A stretch of DNA of 64,000 nucleotides from Singulisphaera sp. GP187 (GTDB taxonomy: Bacteria; Planctomycetota; Planctomycetia; Gemmatales; Gemmataceae): NCBI GenBank assembly GCA_945905925.1, contig CAMDQN010000002.1, positions 55,547 to 119,546 on the forward strand, given 5' to 3'. Position numbers and translations under genes: made by a program. The notes beneath the pieces were generated by a model that did not search any database, was not told where the DNA came from, and was given only the letters and a program-made list of their open reading frames with translations. Positions 27,544 through 36,644 of this stretch are shown in pieces (within the stretch, counting starts at the first letter, position 1; every line of letters starts with the position of its first letter).

Positions 27544-28513
27544 CAACTTCGGTCGATCCCACAACAACCTCCGCGTGTCGGTCACGGACCGGTGCAACTT
27601 GCGCTGCACCTACTGCATGCCCGAAGACGTAACATTCCGCGACAAGTCCGAGCTGCTCACGTTCGAGGAGATCACCTCGTTCGTGCGCGTGGCCGCGACG
27701 CTCGGCGTGAACAAGGTACGGCTCACCGGCGGCGAACCGCTGATGCGGAAGGAACTGCACAAACTCGTGCGGCTGATCGCAGTCGTGCCGGGCATCCTCG
27801 ACATCGGCGTGACCACCAACGGGATCCTGCTCGCGGAGCAAGCCGAAGCACTCTTTGACGCCGGTTTACGCCGGATGAACGTGTCACTTGACACGCTCGA
27901 CGCCACACGTTTTCGCGAACTCACCAGGCGCGACGGTGTCGAGAAAGTTCTTGCCGGACTTGCTGTCGCGAAGCGCGCCGGCTTCGCGCCAATCAAAGTG
28001 AACGCGGTCGCGATTCGCGGGTTCGCGGAACACGATGTCGTGCCGCTCGCGCGATACTGTCGTGACAACGGTTTTGAGCTACGCTTCATCGAGTACATGC
28101 CGATTGGGGCAGATTCGTGGGAGCGCGAGAAGGTGTTCTTCGCATCCGAAATACTGGAGTTGATCGGTCGCGAGGTCGGCGAACTGGTGCCCGCGAACAC
28201 GGACCCGTCCGCGCCGGCACTCGACTTCGCCTACCGCGACGGCAGCGGAACCGTGGGCGTGATCGCGTCGGTGTCGCGGCCGTTCTGCCACAGTTGCAAC
28301 CGCATCAGACTGACTGCTGACGGCAAGTTACGAAACTGCCTCTTCTCACTCGACGAAACGGACGTGAAAGACCTTCTTCGCTCACCATCGCTAAACGAAG
28401 AGGCGATCAAGAACGCACTCAGGCAAAGCGTGTGGGCCAAGTGGGAGGGCCACGAGATCAACGCCGCGACCTTCGTGAAACCCGACCGCACCATGCACGC
28501 CATCGGCGGCTAG
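27431..28513 (+). CDS. moaA: GTP 3',8-cyclase MoaA
   Basis: A radical SAM enzyme making the first intermediate of molybdopterin from GTP. The N-terminal cluster motif is CNLRCTYCMP, the C-terminal cluster CHSCNRIRLTADGKLRNC, and the protein ends in the required GG. The natural start of the family, LTDNFGRSHNNLRVSVT, is preceded here by about 35 extra residues encoded by the palindromic element. The only in-frame start candidate is a GTG at 27431 within that element, and no ribosome site is visible, so the N-terminal boundary is uncertain. Genes moaD and moaE lie just upstream. Confidence 0.9.
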   Translation: MDSGQIRTGRRPLNLLGPNSGAPVTSSLPTPHSPLLTDNFGRSHNNLRVSVTDRCNLRCTYCMPEDVTFRDKSELLTFEEITSFVRVAATLGVNKVRLTGGEPLMRKELHKLVRLIAVVPGILDIGVTTNGILLAEQAEALFDAGLRRMNVSLDTLDATRFRELTRRDGVEKVLAGLAVAKRAGFAPIKVNAVAIRGFAEHDVVPLARYCRDNGFELRFIEYMPIGADSWEREKVFFASEILELIGREVGELVPANTDPSAPALDFAYRDGSGTVGVIASVSRPFCHSCNRIRLTADGKLRNCLFSLDETDVKDLLRSPSLNEEAIKNALRQSVWAKWEGHEINAATFVKPDRTMHAIGG

Positions 28514-28568
28514 GGTGCGATTCCGTCCGAGCCCGAACTCAATCGCCATCAGCCTGGAATCACACTCC

Positions 28569-28868
28569 ATGAGCCGGTTCGACGACGAGAACGAGAACGA
28601 GAACGACAGCCCCGAAGAGACAGACTCCGTCATTCGGGAGTTACGAACCGAAATCATCCGACTCGAAGCGCAACTCGATCAACTTACCGCCAGTGTTCGG
28701 GAACAGTCTGAAGAATCGGCAGTCCTCGCGGCCCGGCTCGCGGAACTGGGGCGGGCCGTTGATCGGCTCCGAGCACGGCAGCGGCGCGACACCAAACTCC
28801 TCATTTTCGCGTGGGTGATGGTCGTCGCGTCACTGGCGGTGTCGCTGGTCACGTTCCTCACGATGTGA
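28569..28868 (+). CDS. coiled-coil tail-anchored membrane protein
   Basis: A 99-residue protein. The first 20 residues are acidic and repetitive (DDENENENDSPEE), then a heptad-like coiled coil runs from about residue 20 to 70 (RTEIIRLEAQLDQL...RLAELGRAVDRL), and a single C-terminal membrane segment (IFAWVMVVASLAVSLVTFL) ends the chain. The ATG at 28569 gives this complete layout. Not recognised as a named family. It sits between moaA and ispF, 55 bases after moaA. A role in membrane-linked scaffolding is only a guess. Confidence 0.6.
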   Translation: MSRFDDENENENDSPEETDSVIRELRTEIIRLEAQLDQLTASVREQSEESAVLAARLAELGRAVDRLRARQRRDTKLLIFAWVMVVASLAVSLVTFLTM

Positions 28869-28949
28869 CGCATTTCTATTGGCGTTGTCGCACCGGGCGG
28901 CCCGCAGGTACAATTCCCGCAACTTACCTCCTCGCGGGAGTTTCGTCAG

Positions 28950-29429
28950 GTGACTTTTCGCGTCGGCAGCGGCCACGACACACACCGATTGGCGGAAGGC
29001 CGGCCACTCATCCTCGGCGGGATCATCATCCCGCACACGAAGGGTCTCGTCGGTCACTCCGACGCGGACGCGGTGCTGCACGCCCTCACCGACGCATTGC
29101 TCGGCGCCGCGGCGCTGGGCGACATCGGCGACGCGTACCCCGACACGGACCCGAAGTGGAAGAACGCGGACTCGCGTCAATTCCTGACAGAAACGCTCGC
29201 AAAACTGAACCAGATGGGCTGGAAACCGGTCAACGTGGACGTGACGATCTTCGCGCAGGAACCGAAACTCGGCAGCGTGAAAACCACGATCAAAAGCAGC
29301 CTCGCGCATCTGCTGAGCCTGGACGCGAGTTGCGTGAACGTGAAGGCAAAGACCGGCGAGAAGGTCGGGCACATCGGCCGCGGCGAAGCCATCGGCTGCC
29401 ACGCAGTCGTACTCATTGAGAAGACATGA
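28950..29429 (+). CDS. ispF: 2-C-methyl-D-erythritol 2,4-cyclodiphosphate synthase
   Basis: A 159-residue IspF of the non-mevalonate isoprenoid pathway. The zinc ligands D10 and H12 lie in GSGHDTHRL and H44 in HSDADAVLHAL. The C-terminal KTGEKVGHIGRGEAIGC matches the family. The start is a GTG at 28950. Length is normal. Its stop codon is followed after one base by a palindromic element leading to cysS. Confidence 0.95.
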   Translation: MTFRVGSGHDTHRLAEGRPLILGGIIIPHTKGLVGHSDADAVLHALTDALLGAAALGDIGDAYPDTDPKWKNADSRQFLTETLAKLNQMGWKPVNVDVTIFAQEPKLGSVKTTIKSSLAHLLSLDASCVNVKAKTGEKVGHIGRGEAIGCHAVVLIEKT

Positions 29430-29430
29430 T

Positions 29431-29525
29431 TCACTGCGGAGAACGCAGAGAACGCGGAGAAGAGTGAGGCAAAATGCACTCACTGTCTCAGTTTTTCTCT
29501 CCGGTCTCCGCGGTCTCTGCGGTGA
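29431..29525. repeat. inverted repeat, GCGGAGAACGCAGAG class
   Basis: Left CACTGCGGAGAACGCAGAGA pairs with the right part GGTCTCCGCGGTCTCTGCGG. It occupies nearly all of the ispF-cysS gap. The sequence right at its end, GAAAGGA, is the cysS ribosome site. Confidence 0.75.
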
Positions 29526-29538
29526 AAGGATTTCTTCG

Positions 29539-31107
29539 ATGGCGCTTCAGGTTTACAGCACACTGACCCGCAAGAAGGAACCGTTCCACAAGAAGCCGGG
29601 CGATGCGGTCACGATGTACGTGTGCGGTCCAACCGTTTACAAGCCGTCGCACATCGGGCACATGGTCGGCCCGGTGATCTTCGACACTGTGAAGCGCTAC
29701 CTCACCTATCTCGGCTACAACGTGAAGTGGGTCGTCAACATCACGGATGTGGACGACAAACTCATATCGCGCGCCAAAGAGCTTAACACCACGGTTCCCG
29801 AACTCTCCGCGAAGATGACGGAAGACTACTTCGCGTGCCTGAAGGCGCTGAACGTCACGGGCATCGACGCGTGCCCGCGAGCGACTCAGCACATCGGCGG
29901 AATGATTGATGTTATCAACGCGCTGATCAAGAAAGACTACGCCTACGAAGTCGATGACGGCGTGTACTTCAACACGTCGAAGGACGACGACTACGGCAAG
30001 TTGAGCAACCGCAAACTGGAAGACCTCGAAGAAGGCGCGCGGCTCGAACCCAACGCGAGGAAGCGCAACCCCGGTGACTTCGCGCTCTGGAAATCAAAGC
30101 CCGGCGAACCGGAGGAAGTACAGTTCGCGAGTCCGTTCCAGTGCGGTCGCGGGCGTCCGGGGTGGCACATCGAATGCACCTGCATGGCGATCGCGCTGCT
30201 CGGCGAAACGCTCGACATCCACGGTGGCGGATTGGACCTCCAGTTCCCGCACCACGAGAACGAACTGGCCCAGAGCGAGAGCTGGACCGGCAAGGCCTTC
30301 GCGCGATTCTGGATGCACAACGGGCTGCTGAAACTGAAAGACAAGGACGGCAACGAAGCAAAGATGGCCGGGTCGCTCGGCAACGTGCTCAACGTGGCCG
30401 ACGCGCTCAAGCACGTGAGTGGCGACGCGCTGCGATTCTTCATGCTGAAAACGCACTACCGCACGCCGATCGACCTCGGCATCTGGGACTGGAAGAACCC
30501 AAGCACGCCAGTCCCCAACGGCCTGGTCGAAGCCGCGGAGTCACTTCAGACCTTCTACCGATTCTTCGAGCGGTTCGAGCGGATTACGGGCCACAGTTTC
30601 TACGCACTGACCGAGCAAAAACTCCTCGATTTCCGAATTGGCGACCCAACCAACGACGGTTTCAATGACTTGCGCCGGCGGTTCTTTGAATACCTCGACG
30701 ATGACTTCAACACCGGCGGCGCGATCGGTGTGCTATACGAGTTCGTTTCCGCTCTGAACCGGTTCTGCGATCAACACAAACTCGAGACACCGAACGCGAC
30801 GAAAAACGCGGATGGGATGTTGCATACCGTCGGCGGGGTGTTTCGTGAACTTACCGCAGTCCTCGGGCTGTTCAAACAGACGCACTCAAAGCCCGAACTC
30901 GGCGGCCGAGACCAACTCGTCTACGGTCTCATGCAACTGCTCCTCGACCTGCGCGAGAACCTACGCACCACCGCGAAGAGCGCCGCGAAGGACAACCCAC
31001 TCAAGAAGACGCTATTCGACCAAACGGACCTGATTCGCAAGCGGCTCGGCGAACTCGGCGTGACCCTCGAAGACCGCCCCGGTGGTACGACGTGGCGCGT
31101 CGGCTAA
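29539..31107 (+). CDS. cysS: cysteinyl-tRNA synthetase
   Basis: A 522-residue class I synthetase charging tRNA-Cys. HIGH is present at residues 38-41 (PSHIGHM), zinc ligands in YVCGPT, HIECTCM and FPHHENELAQ. The KMSKS loop reads KMAGS at about residues 275-279, losing the second lysine. The C-terminal anticodon-binding domain is present. Length is somewhat longer than E. coli (461), with an extension around residues 390-450. The ATG at 29539 has an AAGGA site formed by the edge of the preceding repeat. RuvC follows after 91 bases. Confidence 0.93.
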   Translation: MALQVYSTLTRKKEPFHKKPGDAVTMYVCGPTVYKPSHIGHMVGPVIFDTVKRYLTYLGYNVKWVVNITDVDDKLISRAKELNTTVPELSAKMTEDYFACLKALNVTGIDACPRATQHIGGMIDVINALIKKDYAYEVDDGVYFNTSKDDDYGKLSNRKLEDLEEGARLEPNARKRNPGDFALWKSKPGEPEEVQFASPFQCGRGRPGWHIECTCMAIALLGETLDIHGGGLDLQFPHHENELAQSESWTGKAFARFWMHNGLLKLKDKDGNEAKMAGSLGNVLNVADALKHVSGDALRFFMLKTHYRTPIDLGIWDWKNPSTPVPNGLVEAAESLQTFYRFFERFERITGHSFYALTEQKLLDFRIGDPTNDGFNDLRRRFFEYLDDDFNTGGAIGVLYEFVSALNRFCDQHKLETPNATKNADGMLHTVGGVFRELTAVLGLFKQTHSKPELGGRDQLVYGLMQLLLDLRENLRTTAKSAAKDNPLKKTLFDQTDLIRKRLGELGVTLEDRPGGTTWRVG

Positions 31108-31198
31108 CGCCACACGCACGAAACCGTCTCTCCGACATTTCGTGGAGCGCGTTCTCAGGTTATTTGCGGAACACCCATTCCGCACCGGAAGCGTTCAC

Positions 31199-31834
31199 AT
31201 GACCACTCCCACCACCGCCATTCCCACTCCGCCGCGGCGCATCCTCGGCCTCGACCCCGGCTTGCAAACGACCGGGTACGGCGTCCTCGAAGCGGCCGAC
31301 AAGGGGCCGCGTGTCGTCGATGCCGGTGTTATCCGTTCTGCCGCTGGTCGCGATCCTTCCGACATGGCACAGCGCGTCAAGGCACTTTACGATGGCCTGT
31401 GTGAAGTGCTCGACGAGTGGAAGCCATCCGCGATGGCCGTCGAGCAACTTTACGCCCACTACGACCACCCACGAACCGCAATCCTGATGGCACACGCGCG
31501 AGGCGTGTACTTCCTCGCGGGCGCGCAGCGGAACATCCCCGTGACGAGCTACGCATCCACAAAGGTGAAGAAGCTCGTGACCGGCAGCGGGCGCGCGAGC
31601 AAGGAACAAATGCAGTACGCGGTGGCACGCGAACTCGGCCTCAGCGGTCCACCCGAACCGCACGACGTGGCCGACGCACTCGGGATCGCGCTGTGCCACT
31701 ACTTCGCGACCGGCAGCGGCGTGATGGGCGGCGCTCGCGGGGCCACCTTCACCGGCGTGAACATGCAAGCTCTACTCGGCAACGACCCCGATGACCTGAC
31801 CGAAGACGAAGACACCCCGAGCGAATCCGCATGA
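31199..31834 (+). CDS. ruvC: Holliday junction resolvase RuvC
   Basis: A 211-residue endonuclease that cuts Holliday junctions. The acidic catalytic residues appear in RILGLDPGLQTTGYGV, AVEQLY and HDVADALGIALCHY. The N-terminal tail (TTPTTAIPTPP) and the acidic C-terminal tail (DPDDLTEDEDTPSES) are additions to the family core. Its stop overlaps the ruvA start (ATGA), giving translational coupling. Order ruvC-ruvA-ruvB on one strand supports a single resolvasome operon. Confidence 0.95.
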   Translation: MTTPTTAIPTPPRRILGLDPGLQTTGYGVLEAADKGPRVVDAGVIRSAAGRDPSDMAQRVKALYDGLCEVLDEWKPSAMAVEQLYAHYDHPRTAILMAHARGVYFLAGAQRNIPVTSYASTKVKKLVTGSGRASKEQMQYAVARELGLSGPPEPHDVADALGIALCHYFATGSGVMGGARGATFTGVNMQALLGNDPDDLTEDEDTPSESA

Positions 31835-32547
31835 TTACCAAAATGACGGGGCTGCTTACTCGCGTCCTCGACGACGAAGTCAGGCTGCAAATCGGCGCGT
31901 TCGAGTATCAGGTGATGGTGTCCGAAGCGGTGCGGCGGCACATTCAGCTTCGCACCGGTCAGGAAGTCACGTTCCACATCCTGGAGTATCTGGAAGGCAA
32001 CTCCGTGGGGAGCCGGTTCGTGCCGCGACGCATCGGCTTCAACACGGAAGCGGAGTTGGACTTCTTCGAGTTGTTCTGCACGGTCGAGAAGATCGGCGTG
32101 AAGAAGGCACTCAAGGCGATGGCGTTCCCAATCAAGACCATCGCGGACGCGATCAGCCGGCAAGACTCGAAGTGGCTCTCCTCGTTGCCGGGCATCGGCC
32201 CAACGACCGCGGAGCAGATCGTCACCACACTAAAACGGAAGGTGACGAAGTTCGCGATGGTGAGCGCGCCCCTAAGCGAAGCGACACCCGACGCAGTAAT
32301 CGACGAAAAGGCTAGCGGCAAGAAAGGCAAGGCAACCAAGAAGGCCGACACGGAACCGCCAGCGACGGAAGCGCTGGTCACCGCGGCCGACGGTCAACTG
32401 ATCGAGGACGTGTATCAGGCGCTGATGGGCTTGGGACTGAACCCCATCGAGGCACGCACGAAGCTCGACGGTTTGCTCCAGTGTGGCAAGCCGTTCCGCT
32501 CGCTGCAAGACGCCTTCGCAATCATCTTTGCGAAGCAAAAGGAGTGA
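31831..32547 (+). CDS. ruvA: Holliday junction helicase subunit RuvA
   Basis: A 238-residue RuvA that binds the junction and loads RuvB. Domain I runs to about residue 65 with GSRFVPRRIGF; domain II has the helix-hairpin-helix LSSLPGIGPTTAEQIVTTL; domain III is at the C-terminus (IEDVYQALMGLGLNPIEARTKL). The linker between II and III is long and lysine-rich (KASGKKGKATKKADTE), which explains the extra length over E. coli (203). The first ATG is coupled to ruvC. A palindrome separates it from ruvB. Confidence 0.93.
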   Translation: MITKMTGLLTRVLDDEVRLQIGAFEYQVMVSEAVRRHIQLRTGQEVTFHILEYLEGNSVGSRFVPRRIGFNTEAELDFFELFCTVEKIGVKKALKAMAFPIKTIADAISRQDSKWLSSLPGIGPTTAEQIVTTLKRKVTKFAMVSAPLSEATPDAVIDEKASGKKGKATKKADTEPPATEALVTAADGQLIEDVYQALMGLGLNPIEARTKLDGLLQCGKPFRSLQDAFAIIFAKQKE

Positions 32548-32593
32548 AGTGATGCTTCGCATCCTGTTGACCAAACAGGCGCATGACACGTCC

Positions 32594-32665
32594 GTTTAGC
32601 GTTCGACCCGAAGGGGCGAAGTTGGTTTGGCGGAGAAGCATCGCCCCTCCGGGGCGAACGCTAAA
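32594..32665. repeat. inverted repeat, TTTAGCGT class
   Basis: Arms TTTAGCGTTCGACCCGAAGG (from 32595) and TCGCCCCTCCGGGGCGAACG (from 32641, extended by CTAAA) pair with few mismatches. Same class as 6928-7033. It lies between ruvA and ruvB inside the probable operon. Confidence 0.8.
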
Positions 32666-32686
32666 CCACAGCACAGGGAATAGCTC

Positions 32687-33721
32687 ATGGCGCGCGAAAA
32701 AGTGATTACCACGGTTCCGGCCGACGAGGTGCTGAAGCACGACGCGGCGCTGCGCCCGAAGTTGCTCAAGGAAGTCATTGGGCAGCGAAAGGTCGCGGAG
32801 CGCCTTGAGATCGCCGTGCGCGCATCGAAGAAACTAAACGAACCGCTCGGGCACATCCTCTTCGACGGCCCGCCGGGACTTGGCAAAACCACGTTCGCCA
32901 CGGTGCTGCCGAACGAACTCGGCACGTCCATTCAGATGACCAGCGGACCGGCGCTCTCCAAGCCCGCCGATCTGCTGCCGTTCCTCACCAACCTCGACGA
33001 AGGTTCGGTGCTGTTCATCGACGAAATCCACCGCATGCCGCGCATCGTGGAAGAGTTCATCTACCCCGCGATGGAAGACTTCCGCATCGACATCGTTCTC
33101 GGCGAAGGCATGAGCGCGCGAACCATCTCCATGAACCTCAAACGGTTCACGCTGATCGGCGCGACCACGCGAAGCGGCATGCTCTCAGGCCCGATGCGCG
33201 ACCGGTTCAAGATGCACGAACATTTAGAGTTCTACTCCGTGGAAGAATTGGCCACGATCGTGCGCGTCAACGCCGCGAAACTCAACACGCCGATCACGCC
33301 CGAAGCGGCTTACGAACTCGCGCGCCGAAGTCGCGGGACGCCGCGTGTCGCGAACTCGCGTTTGCACTGGACGCGAAGCTATTCGGCCGCGAAACACGAC
33401 GGGCCGATCACGGAACCGATTGCGCGCGCCGCGCTGGATATGGCCGAAGTGGACGCCGACGGACTGGACAAGAACGACCGCAAATACCTGGAAACGCTCA
33501 TCGACCTCTACGGCGGCGGGCCAACCGGCGTGGAAGCGCTCGCGGCGACGATCAACCTCGCGTCGGACACACTCTCCGACGAGATCGAGCCGTATCTGCT
33601 CCGCGAGCAGTACATCACGCGGTCGCCACGCGGTCGCGTCGCGATGCAGCGCGCGTACACCGCGCTCGGCAAACTGCAACCCAAGCCCAAACCCGAAGAC
33701 AAACAGGGTTTACTTTTTTGA
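32687..33721 (+). CDS. ruvB: Holliday junction helicase motor RuvB
   Basis: A 344-residue AAA+ motor driving branch migration. Walker A is FDGPPGLGKTT, Walker B LFIDEIHRM, sensor 1 and arginine finger in LIGATTRSGMLSGPMRDRF, and the C-terminal winged helix around REQYITRSPRGRVA. The motif RSRGTPRVAN is conserved. Length is normal. It is preceded by ruvC and ruvA with one palindromic element in between; the RuvABC set is complete in this window. Confidence 0.96.
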   Translation: MAREKVITTVPADEVLKHDAALRPKLLKEVIGQRKVAERLEIAVRASKKLNEPLGHILFDGPPGLGKTTFATVLPNELGTSIQMTSGPALSKPADLLPFLTNLDEGSVLFIDEIHRMPRIVEEFIYPAMEDFRIDIVLGEGMSARTISMNLKRFTLIGATTRSGMLSGPMRDRFKMHEHLEFYSVEELATIVRVNAAKLNTPITPEAAYELARRSRGTPRVANSRLHWTRSYSAAKHDGPITEPIARAALDMAEVDADGLDKNDRKYLETLIDLYGGGPTGVEALAATINLASDTLSDEIEPYLLREQYITRSPRGRVAMQRAYTALGKLQPKPKPEDKQGLLF

Positions 33722-33747
33722 GTAACACCAACGGACCACTCCACCTC

Positions 33748-34176
33748 TCACGGGGGCGGGGCACTCTTGATAGTCGGCACCACGAACACGACGGTACAAA
33801 TCCCGATCAACGCCAGCCCACCAATCACACACTTCACCCACACCGGTAGCCCGCCGAACGCGATACTCAAGCCCACCACAGTCACCACCAAACACACCGA
33901 GAACACCTTCACCGGGCGCCGGATGCCGCGGTGTTCGTCCCAGTCGCGAAGCAACCGGCCGAAGATCGGTGACCGCTTCAACCACCACGCCAGACGCGGC
34001 GACGAACGCGAAAAGCAGTAGCTCGCGAGCAGCACCCACGGCGTCGTCGGAAGACCGGGCAGGATCATGCCGAGGTACGCGATGCCGACACACGTCAGCC
34101 CCGCGACGACGTACAGGAACCGGCGCAGTCCGGTCGCGGGCGGCTTCTTCTCGCTGTTGGCGGGTGCGGGATTCAC
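33748..34176 (-). CDS. DUF454 (YbaN-like) membrane protein
   Basis: A small inner-membrane protein of about 142 residues. The family signature is AYLGMILPGLPTTPWVLLASYCFSRS (residues about 30-55), then RLLRDWDEHRGI. Three to four hydrophobic segments. There is no in-frame ATG; a GTG at 34176 gives a family-like start, with another GTG at 34203 possible. It is divergent from the HEAT lipoprotein gene, with promoters presumably overlapping in the 48-base gap. Function of the family is unknown. Confidence 0.75.
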   Translation of the reverse strand: MNPAPANSEKKPPATGLRRFLYVVAGLTCVGIAYLGMILPGLPTTPWVLLASYCFSRSSPRLAWWLKRSPIFGRLLRDWDEHRGIRRPVKVFSVCLVVTVVGLSIAFGGLPVWVKCVIGGLALIGICTVVFVVPTIKSAPPP

Positions 34177-34224
34177 CGAGTACGATATAGCCAACCGCAC
34201 CACATCCCCCAACAACCGACGCTC

Positions 34225-36525
34225 ATGCAATACCCCACTTTCTTCGCGCTCCTCCTCAGCCTCGGTCTGACCTGCGGGTGCGGGAAGAAGCCCGCGCCGC
34301 CCCCGCCCGATGCCGAGAAAGGCGCTGACAAAGACAAGGGCAAGGTCACCCCGCCACCGGTGGACGAAGCAACCGCGTGGCGCACCAAGCAACTCGCCGC
34401 GCTGAAGGTCAAGGAGGACGCCACGCGCCGCGTCGCCATCGACGAACTATCGTGGCTCGTGACCGAAGACGCGGAAACCGGGCCGGCGCTCGTGGAAATG
34501 CTCAAGGACAAGGGAACCAACGGGCCGGGGCGCACGCTCGCGAACCAGATCAATAGCACCCGCGAAGCCGCCGCGACCGCGCTTCTCAAAGCCGGTCCGA
34601 AAGGCGAGACGCTACTCAAAGAGAAGGGGCTGGCGGTTCTTCGCGAAGGATTGAACGACGCGTCGCCGGCGGTGCGAGAACACAGCGCGTACACCATCGG
34701 CCAAATCGGGGCGATGGCGAAGTCGCTCTCGCCGGACATCCAGAAGTTGTGTACCGACAAGGACGCGAACGTTTACGGGGTCGCGTTCGACACGCTCCGC
34801 GTCACGGGCATCGCCGACCCAGTCGCGTTCGTGAAGTTGCTGAAGCACGACAATGAGGACATCGTTCGACTTGCGGCGGAACTAATCGCGCTAATCCCTG
34901 ACATGCCGCAAGGCGCGATAGGAACGCTCGCGGAGGCGCTCACCCACGCAAACACCAACGTGCAGACTGCCGCCGCGAACGGTCTCGCCGCGGCTGGGCC
35001 GAAGGCCGCTCCCGCGCTGCCACAACTCATCGACGCGATCAACAAATACTACCCGAAGGAGTACGACCCGCGGGCGCCGCGCGTGGAGGGCATTGAGAAC
35101 GCGTTGTGGCTCGCGCTCGCGCGCATCGGCGCGGACGCGGTCGCACCCACCGCGAAGTTGCTCGAACACACGAACACAACGGTGAAGTCCGAAGCGGCCA
35201 GAACGCTGGGCGCAATCGGTGCGCCGGCGAAGTCCGCGAAGGACGCGCTCAAGAAGGCGCTCACCGACCGGACCATCAACGTGTCGGGCGAAGCCGCGGT
35301 CACGCTCTGCAAACTCGGCGAAGCGCAGGAAGACGCGGTGAACCTCATCAAGCAGGCCCTCGGGGTTACGAACGATAGCGTCGCGGCTTTTGCGATTGAG
35401 GCCATCATGAGGATGGGCGACGCGGGTAAACCACTCATTCCGCTGGCGCTGGAGAAGATGGCGGACGCGAACCCGTATACGCGGTTCGCGGCGGTGGCGC
35501 TGGTCGGGAAACTTCCGCCTGCGGAAGCCGCCAAGCACGCGGTCGAAGTCGGCAAGCGCACAACCGATGCAGAGCCGGACATCCGCAGACTCGCGGCGCG
35601 CGTCCTCGAACAACTCGGGCTGCTCGCCTCCCCCGCGGCCGATTCGTTGAAGCAAGCACTCGCGGCCGAGAAGGAACTCGACATCCGCGACCAATTCGTC
35701 GAAGTGCTCATCGCGATGGGGCCGAGTGCGAAGCCCGCGCTTCCGGCACTGCTGCCGCTCGTTGCGGAGAAGGGGTTGATCGCGTCGCTTCGCACGAAGG
35801 CGATCGCGGCCGTGGTCGTCGCGGACGCCGGTTCACCGGAGGTCGCCGCCGCGGTTGTGAAGGCCGCTTCGGACGACGACAAGGCGGTGCGCGCTGCAGC
35901 CGCGAGCGCGATGGGATTGCTGGTTCCGCTCCCACCGGATGCGCTCAACGCGCTCGTGAAGATGGCGAAGAGTGATTCCGAGAACGTCGCGCGGGTCGCG
36001 GCGTATCGCGCGCTGACCGCTGCCGGACCGCGAGCCAAGCCCGCACGCGGGGAAATCGAAGCGATGTCCACCGGTCCGCAACCAGCGTTAGCGTTCTGGG
36101 GAAAGGTGGCCCTCGCGGCCGTTGACGGCGACGTGCAGAAGGCCTCGCCGCTGATCCGTGCCGGCTTGACGGACCGCAACGCGGCGGTGCGTGCGAGTGC
36201 AACGGAAGCGCTGCTCGTGATCGGTCCGACGACCGCCGACTTACCCGTGTTGCTGAAGCTGCTCAAGGAAAGCGGGAGCACCGCACGAATCGCCGCCGCG
36301 ACCGCGGTCGGGCGCCTCGGGGCGGTTGCGAAAGACGCGGTGCCGCAGTTAACGCGCATGCTCGACGACAGCGAAAGTTCGGTGCGTCTCCCGGCGACGG
36401 AGGCGTTGGGGCGCATCGGGTCCGAGGCGCGGCCCGCGGTCGCGAAGTTAAAGGAACTCGCGCGGTCCGACCAGTTGGTGAAGGCCACCGCACAGCGGGC
36501 GCTGGACAAGATCGGGACGAAGTGA
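34225..36525 (+). CDS. HEAT-repeat lipoprotein
   Basis: A 766-residue exported protein. A signal peptide leads to a cysteine in LTCGCGKK and a short Pro/Lys linker (PAPPPPDAEKG). From residue 50 to the end it is a solenoid of about 18-20 HEAT-like repeats with the recurring pattern A-x-x-A-L-x-x-I-G, such as ARTLGAIGAPAKSAKDALKKAL and EALGRIGSEARPAVAKLKEL. Such scaffolds bind partner proteins at the planctomycete cell surface. No enzymatic domain is visible. The start codon is not preceded by a strong ribosome site. Alanine-rich composition is normal for the family. Confidence 0.8.
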   Translation: MQYPTFFALLLSLGLTCGCGKKPAPPPPDAEKGADKDKGKVTPPPVDEATAWRTKQLAALKVKEDATRRVAIDELSWLVTEDAETGPALVEMLKDKGTNGPGRTLANQINSTREAAATALLKAGPKGETLLKEKGLAVLREGLNDASPAVREHSAYTIGQIGAMAKSLSPDIQKLCTDKDANVYGVAFDTLRVTGIADPVAFVKLLKHDNEDIVRLAAELIALIPDMPQGAIGTLAEALTHANTNVQTAAANGLAAAGPKAAPALPQLIDAINKYYPKEYDPRAPRVEGIENALWLALARIGADAVAPTAKLLEHTNTTVKSEAARTLGAIGAPAKSAKDALKKALTDRTINVSGEAAVTLCKLGEAQEDAVNLIKQALGVTNDSVAAFAIEAIMRMGDAGKPLIPLALEKMADANPYTRFAAVALVGKLPPAEAAKHAVEVGKRTTDAEPDIRRLAARVLEQLGLLASPAADSLKQALAAEKELDIRDQFVEVLIAMGPSAKPALPALLPLVAEKGLIASLRTKAIAAVVVADAGSPEVAAAVVKAASDDDKAVRAAAASAMGLLVPLPPDALNALVKMAKSDSENVARVAAYRALTAAGPRAKPARGEIEAMSTGPQPALAFWGKVALAAVDGDVQKASPLIRAGLTDRNAAVRASATEALLVIGPTTADLPVLLKLLKESGSTARIAAATAVGRLGAVAKDAVPQLTRMLDDSESSVRLPATEALGRIGSEARPAVAKLKELARSDQLVKATAQRALDKIGTK

Positions 36526-36644
36526 AGTATGAGCGGGGGCGTAATCGTTGACCGCGCAGGGAAATGGGGTTAGCATCCGGGGGTGAAATCCCGTGTTATG
36601 CCAACCGGCATTAACAGAGTTAGGCCCGGCGCCATTGCTCGATC

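Noticed and set aside
35049..36509. Ser/Ala-rich antisense frame over the HEAT lipoprotein
   Set aside because: Low-complexity mirror of the alanine-rich HEAT repeats; no independent signals.
36526..36644. Possible riboswitch upstream of the low-GC gene
   Set aside because: Some GGGGTGAAATCCC-like pairing, but no match to a known aptamer consensus that I could trace.
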